Source: Adenophora triphylla var. japonica
Lineage: Eukaryota; Streptophyta; Magnoliopsida; Asterales; Campanulaceae
NCBI GenBank assembly: GCA_022495995.1
Contig: JAFEMH010001357.1
Location: 189,001-253,000 of the forward strand
DNA: 64,000 bases
Reading direction: 5' to 3'
Shown: positions 52,898 to 63,600 of the stretch, piece by piece
Layout of the letters: every line of letters begins with the position of its first letter
Position numbering within the stretch: the stretch's first letter is position 1
Notes under the pieces: model-generated
What the model was told of the DNA's origin: nothing
The model's input: the letters and a program-made list of their open reading frames with translations, nothing else
Databases searched by the model: none
Program-made: the position numbers and the translations under genes

Positions 52898-53063
52898 TCT
52901 ATAATATAAATGAAGGCCCCCCATGAACAGTTCTATGAACAGTTTCGGGGGGCAAATTTCCCATTTTGCCCTCGCTATTTTGTCCCTTTCCCATTTTGTC
53001 CTTAAAAAAAAAATTAAATTAAAAAAAAAAAAAAACGTGGCATTGGACACAGGCTTAGGCTAG
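52898..53063 (+). mobile_element. 166-bp non-autonomous Helitron H2
   Basis: It starts TCTATAATATAAATGAAGG and ends GGCTTAGGCTAG, with the hairpin-forming CGTGGCATTGGACAC before it. It is inserted precisely between A and T of CAATGAATATTTTATAAAA. The sister unit at 52,301 has that site uninterrupted. Confidence 0.85.
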
Positions 53064-53560
53064 TATTTTATAAAATATTACTTAAGTTGTTTAAAAAAGT
53101 AATGTCATATTTTGAAACGAAGACACTAATATTACAATATTTCAAAAATGAATATTACTTTCGATTCGAAATGATTAACCCAAATATTCATTGAGACGAA
53201 AGAAGCAATGTTCATTTTTTTTTTGGACATATAAAAAAATTCTACTTTTTAAGAAACAAAATTTCCTTCAATTCAAAAATGAATATTACTTTCATCTCAT
53301 AATTAAAACTACTTTCTATATAAAAAAAATGATTCCTTTGCCTAAATGAATTTACTTGTCTCAAAAATTAATATTTATTTTCTGACACGAAGACACGAAC
53401 ATTATAAACATTAATTTTTACAAAAAGAATACCACTTCGGGTAAAAAAAATAAATTATTATATTCGTCCCAATGAATATTTTATACAATATTACTTAATA
53501 TGTTTAAAAAAATGATGTCAAATTTTGAAACGAAGGAACTAACATTACAAACAATAATTT

Positions 53561-53938
53561 ATATTTAAAAAAGAGTATTTTTTTTGTGTGTCCAAATTAA
53601 ATGAAAATAGTCTCTAATTAAAGAGGGAAAAAAATTATGAATTTTGGTGTAAAAATTTTTTTTAAAAATTTTTTTTTTATATAAAATATTTGAGGTCGAA
53701 AAAAGGGGATGAAAAAAAAAATTCCGAAAATGAACTGACCAATCACCGTGCGCCACGTGTCGAGATATTAAAAAAAAAAAACCGACGTCATTTAGGAACG
53801 GAGGGAGTACTTAAAACAGCAGTCCCAAGCGTTCTGAAACCATGTTAATTGCAACTTTGACCCCCTGTGAAATTACGAAAATGCCCTTGGTTTTGGGGGG
53901 AAAACATGGACTATCCTCTTGTTATATACTCCCTCCGT
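53561..53938. other. AT-rich DNA, half of a duplicated segment
   Basis: No gene. 53,590-53,705 resembles the reverse complement of 43,120-43,240. The ~55-bp stretch CATTTAGGAACGGAGGGAGT, ACTTAAAACAGCAG, TCCCAAGCGTTCTGAAACCA at about 53,790 recurs at about 54,393. Confidence 0.5.
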
Positions 53939-54205
53939 CCCAATAAGACCTTCCACATTTTTAAAAATCACGCAAATTAAGGAAAGGGGAGGGAAGTAAA
54001 GATGTTGTGAGTGTAATTTGAAAATAGGAGAGAGAATGAGTGGAGGGAATAGTAAATTATAATAGTGTTGTGAGTATTAAAATAATAAGGAGAGAGAATG
54101 AGTGGAGAAAATAGTAAAGATTCCTTTGTCAAAAAAGGAAAGTGGAAGCTATTAGCGGGACACCCAAAATGGCAAAAAGGGAAGCTCTTATTGGGACGGA
54201 GGGAG
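53939..54205. mobile_element. Stowaway-like MITE
   Basis: CTCCCTCCGTCCCAATAAG to TTATTGGGACGGAGGGAG, flanked by TA. Close relative of 62,116-62,560 and its uninterrupted counterpart. Confidence 0.9.
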
Positions 54206-54762
54206 TATAAATAGATATATAGATAGATTTTAACAACTTCCCCACCCCCACCATAGCACCCCACACCCACCCAACACCCCAACCCTCCCCTCCCCCCTCA
54301 CACCCCAGACAAAAAAAAAAATTACTTATATTAAAATTATTTTTTAACAACTACATGAGTAGTTATTGTAGGGTTTTTTTTTTTTTTTTTTTTCATTTAG
54401 GAACGGAGGGAGTACTTAAAACAGCAGAGTCCCAAGCGTTCTGAAACCAGGGAAAACACATGATAAATAAACAAGCCACCATATGCCGTTTGCTAAACAA
54501 TTTATTCCAATCAAGAAGTTCTTCCAAGTTAAATATCCCTGCACTTCTCAAAGGAGGACAAATGGTTTTTCCTTTATCAAAATCCCTACGATAACTACTC
54601 ATGTAGTTGTCAAAATTCCGTCCCACTCCATGTTTGGAGGAGTGGTCATTTCATTCTACGTACGTACCCGACCCAAAAGAGCATGCATTACAGAGAGATG
54701 GAGCATTTAAACTCCATAAGACTGTGACACTATCCAGACATGCGTGCTGCAGATGCCGTTGA
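54206..54762. other. Downstream region and 3' UTR of the RNA-binding protein gene
   Basis: A C-rich tract (54,241-54,306), a T tract and the duplicate of the 53,790 segment (54,393-54,449). ACAACTACATGAGTAG, TTATTGTAGGG (54,347-54,373) is inverted at 54,584-54,610. The last ~150 bp before 54,763 should be transcribed 3' UTR. No ORF of note. Confidence 0.5.
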
Positions 54763-55053
54763 TCAGCTTACTTGTTGCTGGTGGGTCCCATACATCGGGT
54801 AAGCCCCATATGCTGCTGCTGCAGCGTACATGTTTGGGTCATGGGGTGGTGGCAGAGCGTACCCATATCCATCGTACATATGTGCACCATAGTATGCCCC
54901 TGGCCACTGGTTGCCAAAATCAGCTCTCATCTGCATATTTCCAGTGTATCAAGTAAGAAAGAGTAAAAAAAAAAAAAAATTCCTAAGTAGTATAAGTATT
55001 TGACTGAATCTGACAGAATAAGAGACACTTTTGGAAGTAAATGTAGAGCTTAT

Positions 55054-55087
<34 letters not shown>

Positions 55088-58000
55088 AGGAATTTGGGCC
55101 TATGCATTCAGACTGCACATCAGCTGGACAAACTCTACTATAGGATGTAACTCATGCAGTGTTCTAAAAGACCCCGCCTAAGGCTCCAACGCCTAGTTCT
55201 AAGCCCCGCCTAGGTCCCGACTAATCCCGACTAGTCCCCGCCTAGGCGCTAGCATCCGCCTAACGCTTTTTAGAACCTTGAACTCATGTACTAAAAGATG
55301 CGACTCATGTTACTATAAATATTATCTAACGCCGATAAGATATAACTCTAATTATTATAAGGTGCAACTCATGTTATTATAAAATGTAACTCATGTACTA
55401 AACAAGTCGAACTGTTATTCAGTCCGATTGCACAGACCCGGATCCATGCAGAAAGTGTTTGGGGGAGTATTGTTTAAGAATAACAGTGCACATGGACATG
55501 CACAAGAAAATTTTCAAGCATATATGCAAAAACATCTAAATCCGGGTGCTACGAGTCACAACTTTAATAGAATTTTCATTCCAATAAAATGTTAGTCCAT
55601 TGAGAAAGAAACGCATTGAAAATATTCAATAGGTCACAGGGCCATTTAAGTTGTCCGTAGCATCCTAAACTCGAAAAGGTGAGAGGGGAAAGAGAACTTA
55701 AGAGGTCATTACCTGCTTATTTGCTGGGTTGCGGCCCCACGAAAGCCGCACTGTTTGCTTCCCAATTGCTGTGCCATTCAACTTCTGCAGTGCCTCCTCA
55801 GCATTGTTTCTGCAAGTGTCAGTTAGATGGGTAAAAATATAACACATAAACTGAATTAGATGAGCCCAAACCTTTGTTAATTCATCTGAAACGTTGAAAA
55901 CCAGAATAGACTAGAAATTCTACCTGTTAGCAAATTGTACGAACCCACATCCTTTCCCAACAGGTATTTTTACCGAAACAATCTCACCGTATTGTGAGAA
56001 AGGTTGCTTCAGATCCTCATCACTGACAGTGGGATCAAGCCCACCAACAAATATCTGCAACCAATCATGGATTAGCCACAAAAGTGTGAGAATAAAATAT
56101 TGACTCATCGATAGCTAAAATTGTGCCGGGAAGCTGGGACTAACTGTTGTATTATTAGAATCTCCATCAGGTTGGGAACCACCATTCGCCACGTATCCAC
56201 CTATTGGAAAAGATTCAAGACAATTAAATGATTTCAGTTGATTTCCAGAACAGAAAATATGGATCACATAGAATTGCCACCAGGGGGATCCAGGATTTTG
56301 GAACCGCGTGGGCTTGGTATTTAAAAAATATTGTAAACAATAACAACAGTGAAAAATAACTTCATATATATATATATAAAAAGTTACATATAGTTGGTGA
56401 CTTAGGTTAAAAAAAATAATCAAAATTCTGAGGTGGGCTGGAGCCCACGTCAGAACCATACTAGATCCGCCCCTGATTGCCACAAAGGATTACCGCTCCT
56501 AAGACCTTAACTTATATTTTCTCATTAGAGCCGGGAAAAAAAAACATTTTTTATCCGTTCTTTATGCTCCCTCTGTCCAAAAATGAATGTCCAAAATAAT
56601 TTCAAATGATCAAGAGCAAATTTGAAAATTGTTTGGTCATTCATTTTGGGATGAGTAGGTGTTTTGCTTTCGCACAGTTCTGATAAAAGTCTCGTCCTGA
56701 CAATGATTCTCAGTAAAATATCTAGCCACCAGAACTCGATGGCCTTTACAACACACCTTGATTGCCCAACCCTTCTTAATGACAGTAAAGAGAACTACTC
56801 ACTCCTTCCCATAACAATAATCCCATTTGACTATTCAAACATTTTAACAACTTATTTTCATTTCCATCACTAACCTTAATGAGGTTTACTTATTGCTCAA
56901 TTTCTCCCTCTATTTCATTGGTGAACTCTCATCCTCTCCTCTCTTCCCTCTTCTTTCTTGGTTGACGATTTGGGAAGTTTAATGATTTTAACCTAGCCAT
57001 TTAGGAAATGGGACTATCTTTCTGGGACAAACAAAAAGGCAAATGGGAACATCTTTATGGAACGGGGGAATATAAAATACAACTACCAAAAGAAGGAAAC
57101 TCAAGTGAGTCTCTGAAAACAGGTTGAAATAATATACCTTGTGTGCCATATTGTTGTTGGTAACCAGAGGACTTTCTGGGAGTTGCAGCACCAATGCGCA
57201 TGGGCCTGCTTGAACAGTAGACACCATTCATTTCAGTCATAGCTTGAGACCTCTCATTATCATCTCCAAACCTAACAAAACCGTAACCTTTCGAACGGCC
57301 AGTATTGGCATCGATGACAACTTTAGCAGCTTTAACAGATGGATATTTATTAGCAAAAGTTTCGTGTAATAATGTATCAGTAACATCTGAAGCTAAATCT
57401 CCTACAAATATGGAAAGATCAGAACCGTTATTTGAACGCTTATCCCCCATACTAAATGTTGCCCAGTTCAAACGGAAAGGTTGCTCTGTATTAGGCATAG
57501 TTATGCAAGTATAGGTCTGCAAAACCTTCTCTGCAGCAGCATGTGAAAAGAACTCGACAAATCCGTAACCCTCGGAGAAACCAGTCTGCTTATTACGAAT
57601 AACCTTGATAGAGGCAACCTGCAAATGACATCACATTTTCTCAATCACCCAAATAAATTAATTCCACAAGTAACCCAATAGTTGTGCAGAAGATTTTATT
57701 TTTCATATCAGGCACGTATTGCTGAATCTTATAGATTAGTATCACATTCGAAGAAGTTATTTCAGTTTGCAATAGACCTGTTTTTTTTTTTTTGTTTTTT
57801 TGGATTCGATTGCTTTTGAAAGTGGGATACCGAAATATATACCCAACAATACTGAGAAGTCTTTTGATTAAGAAGAGATGCTCTATTTACTCATGAAGTC
57901 CCACTGACGACAATCATGCTAGTCGACCAATGTTAAGAGCTTATACAGAAATACATAAGTAACATTTTATCACAGAAAAAGAATTACTCCCTCTGTCCCT

Positions 58001-60898
58001 AAATTAATGTCAAAAAAATATTCAAATTTGCTCTTGATCAAAAGCAAATTTGAAACTTTTTCGACATTCATTTAGGGACGGAGGGAGTACTTATAACAAC
58101 ACATACTTTTGTTTCGTCAGCCTCTAGAAATTACAGTACACCAATGAGTTTCAGTGAAGTGAACTAATAATCATCAGAGATGGCATCTTATCCACAAAAG
58201 AAAACATATGATAGGAGGTTGAACATGGTTGGAAACCTTTGAGAATATGAATGTATAAAAGAAGGCCTGAAAAGATTAACTAGGAATTAAGATCCCAAAC
58301 AATCACTTCACCACCCCATCCTCACATTTTCAAAATATTACGGAGTATATTATTTACAACCAGGCCGACCAGCAGAAAAATTCAACCAAATAAAAAAAGA
58401 ATGGTATCCTCATATTTCTGTTTTATAAAGCATAGTGAAACCCACAATACTTTCTCCATTATCCGCCCTTTAAACAGGTGTAACATGATAATCGCCAAAT
58501 TTTCAAAATAATAGATGATTGCCAAAACGATTGAATAAGCAGGCCTAAACTAAACTGAGTTATTAAGTGTAACAATTTCATTCCATTTAGAAGATAATCC
58601 GAAAACAAAAGCCTTTACATTCTTCAGATATCATATTTCCAAGGCAGGCTTTAAACAATTCTTGAAAATCCGAGGGTCCCTTGCAGTTTCTCCTCCAAAG
58701 CCAGGCTCCCAAACAAAGCAAGCATGAGGAGGATCAAACCACCAAATAGGTAGGGAATTTTTTTTTTCCCAAAATCAACAAATAATAACCATATCTAATT
58801 GTTACCAAAACAGCTTTTTTTCTTTAGGGGTTATTAAAAATGAACAAATTGGATTCTAGAACAAGAACTCTATATGTTCAAAGGTGACTTGAATTACATT
58901 CTCAAGAAATGTGTAAGTGAGAGTTTTCCACACGATTTTACCAAGGATGATTTCTAATTATTAGGATTTGTATTTTTCTTACTTTTAGTATATATTTGTA
59001 AATATCTCTTTAGTTTATTTAGTTGTTTATTTTATTAACTAACCTACTAACCAAATCTTGGATATTTTGTAGTATATATTTGGTTATTTTGTAGGTATCT
59101 CTCACACAAGGAAAGAGTCCATGATAAGGAATGATTGACTTGGTTGAATAAGGAAGGTAGAAGTCTAATTGTGGAAGATCTTCTCAAACAAGGATTGACT
59201 TGGTTGAATAAAAGGTAGAAGTCTAATTGTGGAAGATCTTCTCAAACAAATCACCTCCTACAAACAAGGACCTCTTTCACTATAAATCAAGACCGCTCGG
59301 CTCATTCTTGTTCACGGTTTTTAGGCTTTAATCTCTGAAGTTCCAAAGAAGAAAAGAGTTTTTAGTGTAAGAGAGTGTTTGGTTATTTTGTTCTTCTCTT
59401 ATTATTAGTGTTCGTGTAAACCGTCACCCAATTGGTTTTATAAGAGAAGCTTTTTATTGTCTACAGCAAGTTGCTGTAGATAAGTGTTTAAATTCGTGTT
59501 CTATTTTGTTTTAATCTGTTTTTTCCGCTGCGTTAGTACTGGTGTTAGTGCTGGTGCTATCACACCAGGATTCATATCAGATTCTTTTGTGTTCGATTGT
59601 CAATCCTAGCTACTCAATTTCTTTCAAAATGATGTTATGAAAATTAATACGTTGGCAGCTGTGTCAATTTAAAAAATTAAAGTGGAAAAACAACGAAAAA
59701 TGGCACATGAATGAGCATTTGCATCACTGGTTGTGATAGATATAGGCAAGTACCGAGTGATATATAGTACATTCAAATAGACTTTGAGCATTTCATAGAC
59801 AAATAATACCACACATTTCCATATATCCTAAGCTTTTATATATCGAGCTTCATATATAGCACATCCATACTTATAAAGGCAAGTATGATGAACATTAGTG
59901 ATCAAGCATGGCTTGAACGATACATGGGTTAGTAATCATATCAATCATACATGCACATAAATGTCTAATATTGGACAAGGAATGCCTATTGCTACCAACT
60001 ACGTACGTCGTAAGGATAAATTCAAGTTAATATCCATTGGCTTAGTAAATAACTGATGCATCCTAAGTTCCAAAAGGCGAGTGACATGAACATGACATTG
60101 AGTCATTGATTGTTCCAATTTTATCGTCCCAAATCGAGTGAGAAATCCAACATTGTCCCTCATGAGATTAAAATTTTCACATCAAAAACCGACTGCATTG
60201 TTGGTAGACAAGTATTCTGAAATCCTGGATTCGCGCCTGTCAATCATGTTTGTATCTTTCATGACAAATTACTTCAAATTTCAATTCAAATTACAATTAA
60301 ACTATTATTAATTCCTAACTTAATTAATCCAAGTGTTTATAATTAATCAACAAAAACCCACTGATTAACTTTAACCATTTCAAGCCTAATAATTTCCCAT
60401 AATAAACTCAACCATTTAATTCGAACACAATAAATGAAAAGTGAGGATCTTTAATTTAATGCAAGACCAGATAAATTAATAAATAATAAATAAACAAAAC
60501 ACATTAAAATTGCGGCATTATCATCAAAGAAGAGGTAAATTAATCCAAACCTCATCAGTGGAAGCAAAACAGCTGCGCAAATAATCCTCATCCATCCAAT
60601 TATGGAGGTCTCCAACCCAGATCGTTCTATTGTCTCCGCCGCCACCACCAGATCCTTGGTGAGGCTGTGGTGACTGTGGTGGCGGCGGCATCGGCTGCTG
60701 ATGGTGGAGGTGATGAGGATGGTAAGGCATGTAATGAGGAGCCGGATAATGCGGTGAAGGAGGCATCATCTGATGATGCTGCATTACCATAGCCGCCGCC
60801 GGGTACTGCATCGCCACCCATTGTTGCTGCGGCGCAACCGCCGGTGTCGTCCCCGCCACCACCGGTTTCTGTTGCGGATCAGAACCGTTCGATTGCAT
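54763..60898 (-). CDS. RBP47: RBP45/RBP47-type RNA-binding protein, six exons
   Basis: Exons (minus): 60,898-60,551; 57,618-57,138; 56,200-56,145; 56,054-55,924; 55,809-55,713; 54,930-54,763. All introns are GT...AG, phases 0, 1, 0, 2, 0. The 1,281-nt sum gives 426 residues, the usual length for the family. Residues 1-90 are rich in Gln, Pro, His and Met with a Gly run. RRM1 about 91-170 (RNP2 IWVGDL, RNP1 GYGFVEF). RRM2 about 185-263 (IFVGDL, GYGFVRF). RRM3 about 296-368 (IFVGGL, GCGFVQF). The tail is Tyr/Ala/Gly-rich, ending THQQQVS. RBP45/47 proteins bind poly(A)/U-rich mRNA in the nucleus and stress granules. The start is MQSNGS, the first ATG in frame. The RRM1-RRM2 exon is fused, and introns hold MITEs but splice sites are intact. 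RBP45 versus RBP47 is not resolved here. Confidence 0.93.
55135..55405. repeat. Intron 5 repeats and fold-back MITE
   Basis: Degenerate copies of ATGYAACTCATGTTACTATA occur at 55,144-55,160 and 55,285-55,400. Between them, 55,161-55,276 is a fold-back element with ends GTTCTAAAAGACC and GCTTTTTAGAAC and GCCTAGGCG-type repeats inside. Confidence 0.6.
56281..56475. mobile_element. hAT-like MITE in intron 2
   Basis: The right end reads CAGGGGCGGATCTAGTATGG on the minus strand, and the left end is CAGGGGGATCCAGGATTTTG. Both sides carry the 8-bp direct repeat ATTGCCAC (56,273-56,280 and 56,476-56,483), the hAT target-site size. Inner arms TGGGCTTGG / GGTGGGCTGGAGCCCA. Confidence 0.85.
56567..56655. 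mobile_element. Short fold-back MITE in intron 2
   Basis: CTCCCTCTGTCC to GGGATGAG; a hairpin built on AAATGAATGTCCAAAA and GGTCATTCATTTTGG. Same family as 57,987-58,087. Confidence 0.6.
57987..58087. mobile_element. Stowaway-like fold-back MITE in intron 1
   Basis: 101 bp, CTCCCTCTGTCCCTAAATT to ATTTAGGGACGGAGGGAG, TA on both sides; nearly the whole element is one hairpin. Confidence 0.9.
58940..59580 (+). mobile_element. Probable solo LTR in intron 1
   Basis: LTR-like: an AT-rich beginning, a 61-bp direct duplication (59,133-59,191 and 59,194-59,249, GATTGACTTGGTTGAATAA...), a TATA box CACTATAAATCAAG (59,281-59,287), then a leader-like stretch, ending TGCTATCACA. No primer site or coding sequence. 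The exact ends and target duplication were not found, so a solo copia LTR is only the best guess. Confidence 0.4.
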
Positions 60899-61150
60899 CT
60901 TCACACACTTCTTTCCGGCCGGTTTAATGTTCAGAAGTGGCAGTGGCAGTGGCAATTTATGAGAGAGTGAGTGTGTATATAGATATAGATGATATATGTA
61001 TAGGTTTTAGAGAGAGGAGAGAGAGAGGGTGAATCTGAGTTATGGGAATGGAGGAGAGATTGAGGAAGGGAAGAGAGGCTAAAGAGAAAGAGAAGATTTA
61101 TGTGAAAGGATGACGGATTCACGGGAAGCCCTGCTATGACGCGTACTAGT
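60899..61150 (-). promoter_or_regulatory. 5' UTR and core promoter region of the RNA-binding protein gene
   Basis: On the minus strand the ~200 bp before the ATG are CT-rich (CCTCTCTCTCCTCTCTCTAA and similar), typical of a plant leader. No uORF with an ATG start and no clear TATA box was found; a weak ACATAAATC lies near 61,095. Confidence 0.5.
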
Positions 61151-61544
61151 TTACAGCCCTTGGATTTTGCGGTGGTCTTTTAATGTGAGCCGTTGATTTA
61201 AATTGAACTAGATAGGTAGACTAGGTAGTCCTGGTCGGCCGCCAGTTTCCTTTCCTTTCCGGGTAAACAAAACATGAAACTATAAAAGGACTAGACAGCA
61301 ATTTTTCCAAATTTCAGGTTATTGCCATATTTAACAAAATAGTCCTATCTATGTCTATTGAATCAAGGGATCCACAATAATTTATTTATTTATTTTTGTT
61401 ATAATTTGATGTGTTAGATGTTTTATTTCAAATTTAATTATATTTTTAATCATAAATCTAGTCGGAATGCACAAGTTTTTTTGTTGTTAAAAAATGATCT
61501 ATTACCGTATAGTATATTTTTACCCATCGTCCTCTTGGAACATA
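61151..61544. other. Upstream intergenic DNA
   Basis: AT-rich with no recognised feature. Probably includes distal promoter of the RNA-binding protein gene. Confidence 0.5.
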
Positions 61545-61816
61545 CTCCCTCCGTTCCATATGAGAATGCACTCTTGTTATTTTGGGCGTCCCACATAAAA
61601 ATGCACTTTCCTAAAATGATAAAGAATCTTTACTATTCATTTCACTCATTCTCTCTCCTACTTTACTTTTACACTTACACTCACAACACCAATCACCCTA
61701 CTATTTCCTACCCCACTTTCTCTCTGCTATTTCACTTTTCATATTCACAACACTTATACTTTTTCTTAATTACCGTGCAAAATGAAAGAGTGCATTTTTA
61801 TGCGGGACGAAAGAAG
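61545..61816. mobile_element. Stowaway-like MITE
   Basis: CTCCCTCCGTTCCATATGAG to TTATGCGGGACGAAAGAAG, flanked by TA. Family interior present. Confidence 0.85.
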
Positions 61817-61881
61817 TAGGACCTAAATCCCTATGTCTACATACAAGGACGATAACAATTTTTGGCATATTTAACGAAATA

Positions 61882-62083
61882 CTTCCTTTGTCTCGAAGTA
61901 AGTTTCCCAGTTTAACTTTACATGGATACTATGAAAAAATAAATAATGTGAGTATGAAAGTAAAATATGAGAGAGAAAAATGGGTAACAAGTTTTTATTG
62001 GAATAATGATAAGTAATTTTATTGTCTATTTTAAGTAATAAAACAACTAAAAAAACTTACTTTAGTCCCATTAAAAGGGAAAG
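61882..62083. mobile_element. Degenerate Stowaway-like MITE
   Basis: CTTCCTTTGTCTCGAAGTAAG at the left and CTTACTTTAGTCCCATTAAA, AGGGAAAG at the right, flanked by TA. Confidence 0.55.
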
Positions 62084-62115
62084 TAATAAAATCACTATAT
62101 GGCGGAAGAAATATA

Positions 62116-62560
62116 CTCTCTTCGTCCCAATAGTAGCTGCCCAATTTTTAGGTTGCACGCAAATTAATAAAATGAGAGGGAAATAAAAATGTTGTGAGTG
62201 TAATTTGAAAATAGGAGAGAGAATGAGTGGAGGGAATAGTAAATTATAATAGTGTTGTGAGTATTAAAATAATGTAGGAGAGAGAATGGGTGGAGGGAAT
62301 AGTAAAGATTCCTTTGTCAAAAAAAAAAAAGTGAAAGCTATTAACGAAACACCCAAAATCAAAATGACAAAATGAGAAGCTATTATTGAACACAATATTT
62401 TGGGGGAAACTAGTTTCTCCTTAAGTTATAGAAAGTCCTGTTTTATAAACTGTTCCTAAATATTCGCTAACTACTTGCAAGTAGAAAAAAAATGGACTTT
62501 TTATAATTTACGGAGAAACTAGTTTCTCCCAAAACTTGCTCATTATTGAAATGAAGGGAG
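62116..62560. mobile_element. Stowaway-like MITE with nested element
   Basis: CTCTCTTCGTCCCAATAG to TTGAAATGAAGGGAG, flanked by TA. Same family and orientation as 53,939-54,205, but its right arm is split by the 151-bp insert at 62,391-62,541. Confidence 0.85.
62391..62541. mobile_element. Nested Mutator-like MITE with 9-bp target duplication
   Basis: Inverted ends sharing TTTTGGG, GAAACTAGTTTCTCC and AGTTATAGAAAGTCC-type arms. Direct repeat ATTATTGAA on both sides (62,382-62,390 and 62,542-62,550). The sister MITE at 53,939-54,205 has the uninterrupted arm. A 9-bp duplication is the Mutator-like size. Confidence 0.75.
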
Positions 62561-62749
62561 TATGTAGGAGTCATGGGTAAGCAAATCTAAGGAGGGGTCT
62601 AATGAAATAGGATGATGTATTATGTGTGTGAAAAAATAGGAAAGAAATCAAGGTTGCAGTGTGCGAGAATTTGTTTTGTTTCACTTTAAGTGACAAGAAA
62701 AGTGAGGCATGTACAAGTTTATGACCACGTAATAACACTGACACACACC

Positions 62750-62870
62750 TAGGCCTCTTGGCTTGGTTGGTATGTTAACCGATCTCCTTTTAAAAGATCA
62801 TACGTTTGATTTTTTTTGGGGATTTTATATGTGAAAATATATATATTATGAGTTTCAGGATCCTTAGGAG
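62750..62870 (+). mobile_element. tRNA-derived SINE-like head
   Basis: CCTCTTGGCTTGGTTGGTA has the A-box pattern TGGCNNRGTTGG, and CATACGTTTGATTTT ~45 bp later resembles a B box (GTTTGATTY). This is the layout of a tRNA-derived pol III promoter of plant SINEs. A long T-run follows the B box. Ends and target duplication not found; not a functional tRNA gene. Confidence 0.5.
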
Positions 62871-62872
62871 TT

Positions 62873-62991
62873 CCCCGAAACACATTCGAGCGATTAAAGT
62901 CCCCCGAGGCACATTCAAGCGGTTCCTTAGGAGTCCACCAGGGCACATTCGAGCGGTTAAAGTCCCGCGAGACATATCCGAGCGGTTAAAG
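62873..62991. repeat. Short tandem repeat after the SINE-like head
   Basis: Four degenerate copies of a unit of about 30 bp based on GGCACATTCGAGCGGTTAAA followed by GTCCC. Confidence 0.75.
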
Positions 62992-63146
62992 AAGCATAGT
63001 TTGATTAACACGATTATTATGAAAAAATAAATGTTGTCTGACAGAAAGAAAGTTGATAGAAAATAATTAGTTGATTGTTATTGTGAATGTAATTTATGAA
63101 TTTTATTGTTTACTATTATTAAGAATAAAGCAAAATAAAACCTTTA

Positions 63147-63381
63147 GGGGTCGTTTGATAGGTCGATAAATGACCGGATATGATTATTAGTCCAATAAAA
63201 GTATGTTCGATAGATTAAATGCAGCCGTATTAATTATCCAAAGTACAACCCAGATAAGCATCTGAACACCTCTTATCCCCTTCTTATTTATCCTAAAAAA
63301 AAGGTGGTATTATTAATCCCTGGATTAATAACCTTCTCCCTGTTAATACATGCTAATCCTATCGACCTACCAAACGAGCCC
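63147..63381. mobile_element. Tourist-like (PIF/Harbinger) MITE
   Basis: Inverted ends GGGGTCGTTTGATAGGTCGA and, on the other strand, GGGCTCGTTTGGTAGGTCGA. A TTA direct repeat on both sides (63,144-63,146 and 63,382-63,384), the PIF/Harbinger target size. Confidence 0.85.
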
Positions 63382-63600
63382 TTAATAAATTAATAAATAA
63401 ACCCGTCGCGAAAAAAAAAAACAAAGAAAAATAACGTGTAAAATGATAAGGCAACAAACGTCCAAAAAAGAAAAATAACGTGTAAAATGATATTTCAATT
63501 TTTTTTTTATACAAAGTTACTTTAAACACTAAATTTAGTTTCGTAGTCTATTAAAAAAAAAAGGAATAGAACTTGAAGACATACCAAATCAAATTATGTA

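Larger units (their letters stand above)
50900..53560. repeat. Diverged tandem array of 0.5-0.6 kb units
   Basis: About four units. Anchor CAAAAATGAA plus TATTACTTTCGTCCCATAAT occurs at 51,341, 52,100, 52,692 and 53,274. Anchor CCAATGAATATTTTATAAAA occurs near 51,808, 52,301, 52,891 (split by a Helitron) and 53,470. Other shared blocks include GCATTCGTCTCAATATATGA-like and TTTACTTGTCTCAAAAATTA. Units differ by indels and by two transposon insertions. No coding potential. Confidence 0.75.
57619..60550 (-). other. Intron 1 of the RNA-binding protein gene
   Basis: 2.9 kb, donor GAG/GTTTGG, acceptor TTTGCAG/GTTGCC. It holds a fold-back MITE (57,987-58,087) and an LTR-like insert (about 58,940-59,580). 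The rest (58,090-58,940 and 59,580-60,550) has no recognised feature. Confidence 0.85.

Noticed and set aside
54393..54626. Minus-strand ORF of 77 codons
   Set aside because: Covers a duplicated MITE-end segment; no domain.
60899..60955. N-terminal extension MPLPLPLLNI of the RBP45/47 protein
   Set aside because: It would start at TTG; the first ATG in frame is at 60,898.
60931..61122. Upstream ORF in the RBP45/47 leader
   Set aside because: It begins with GTG rather than ATG and reads a low-complexity CT-rich leader.
62750..62830. tRNA gene
   Set aside because: A and B boxes are only approximate and no cloverleaf could be drawn; better explained as a SINE head.
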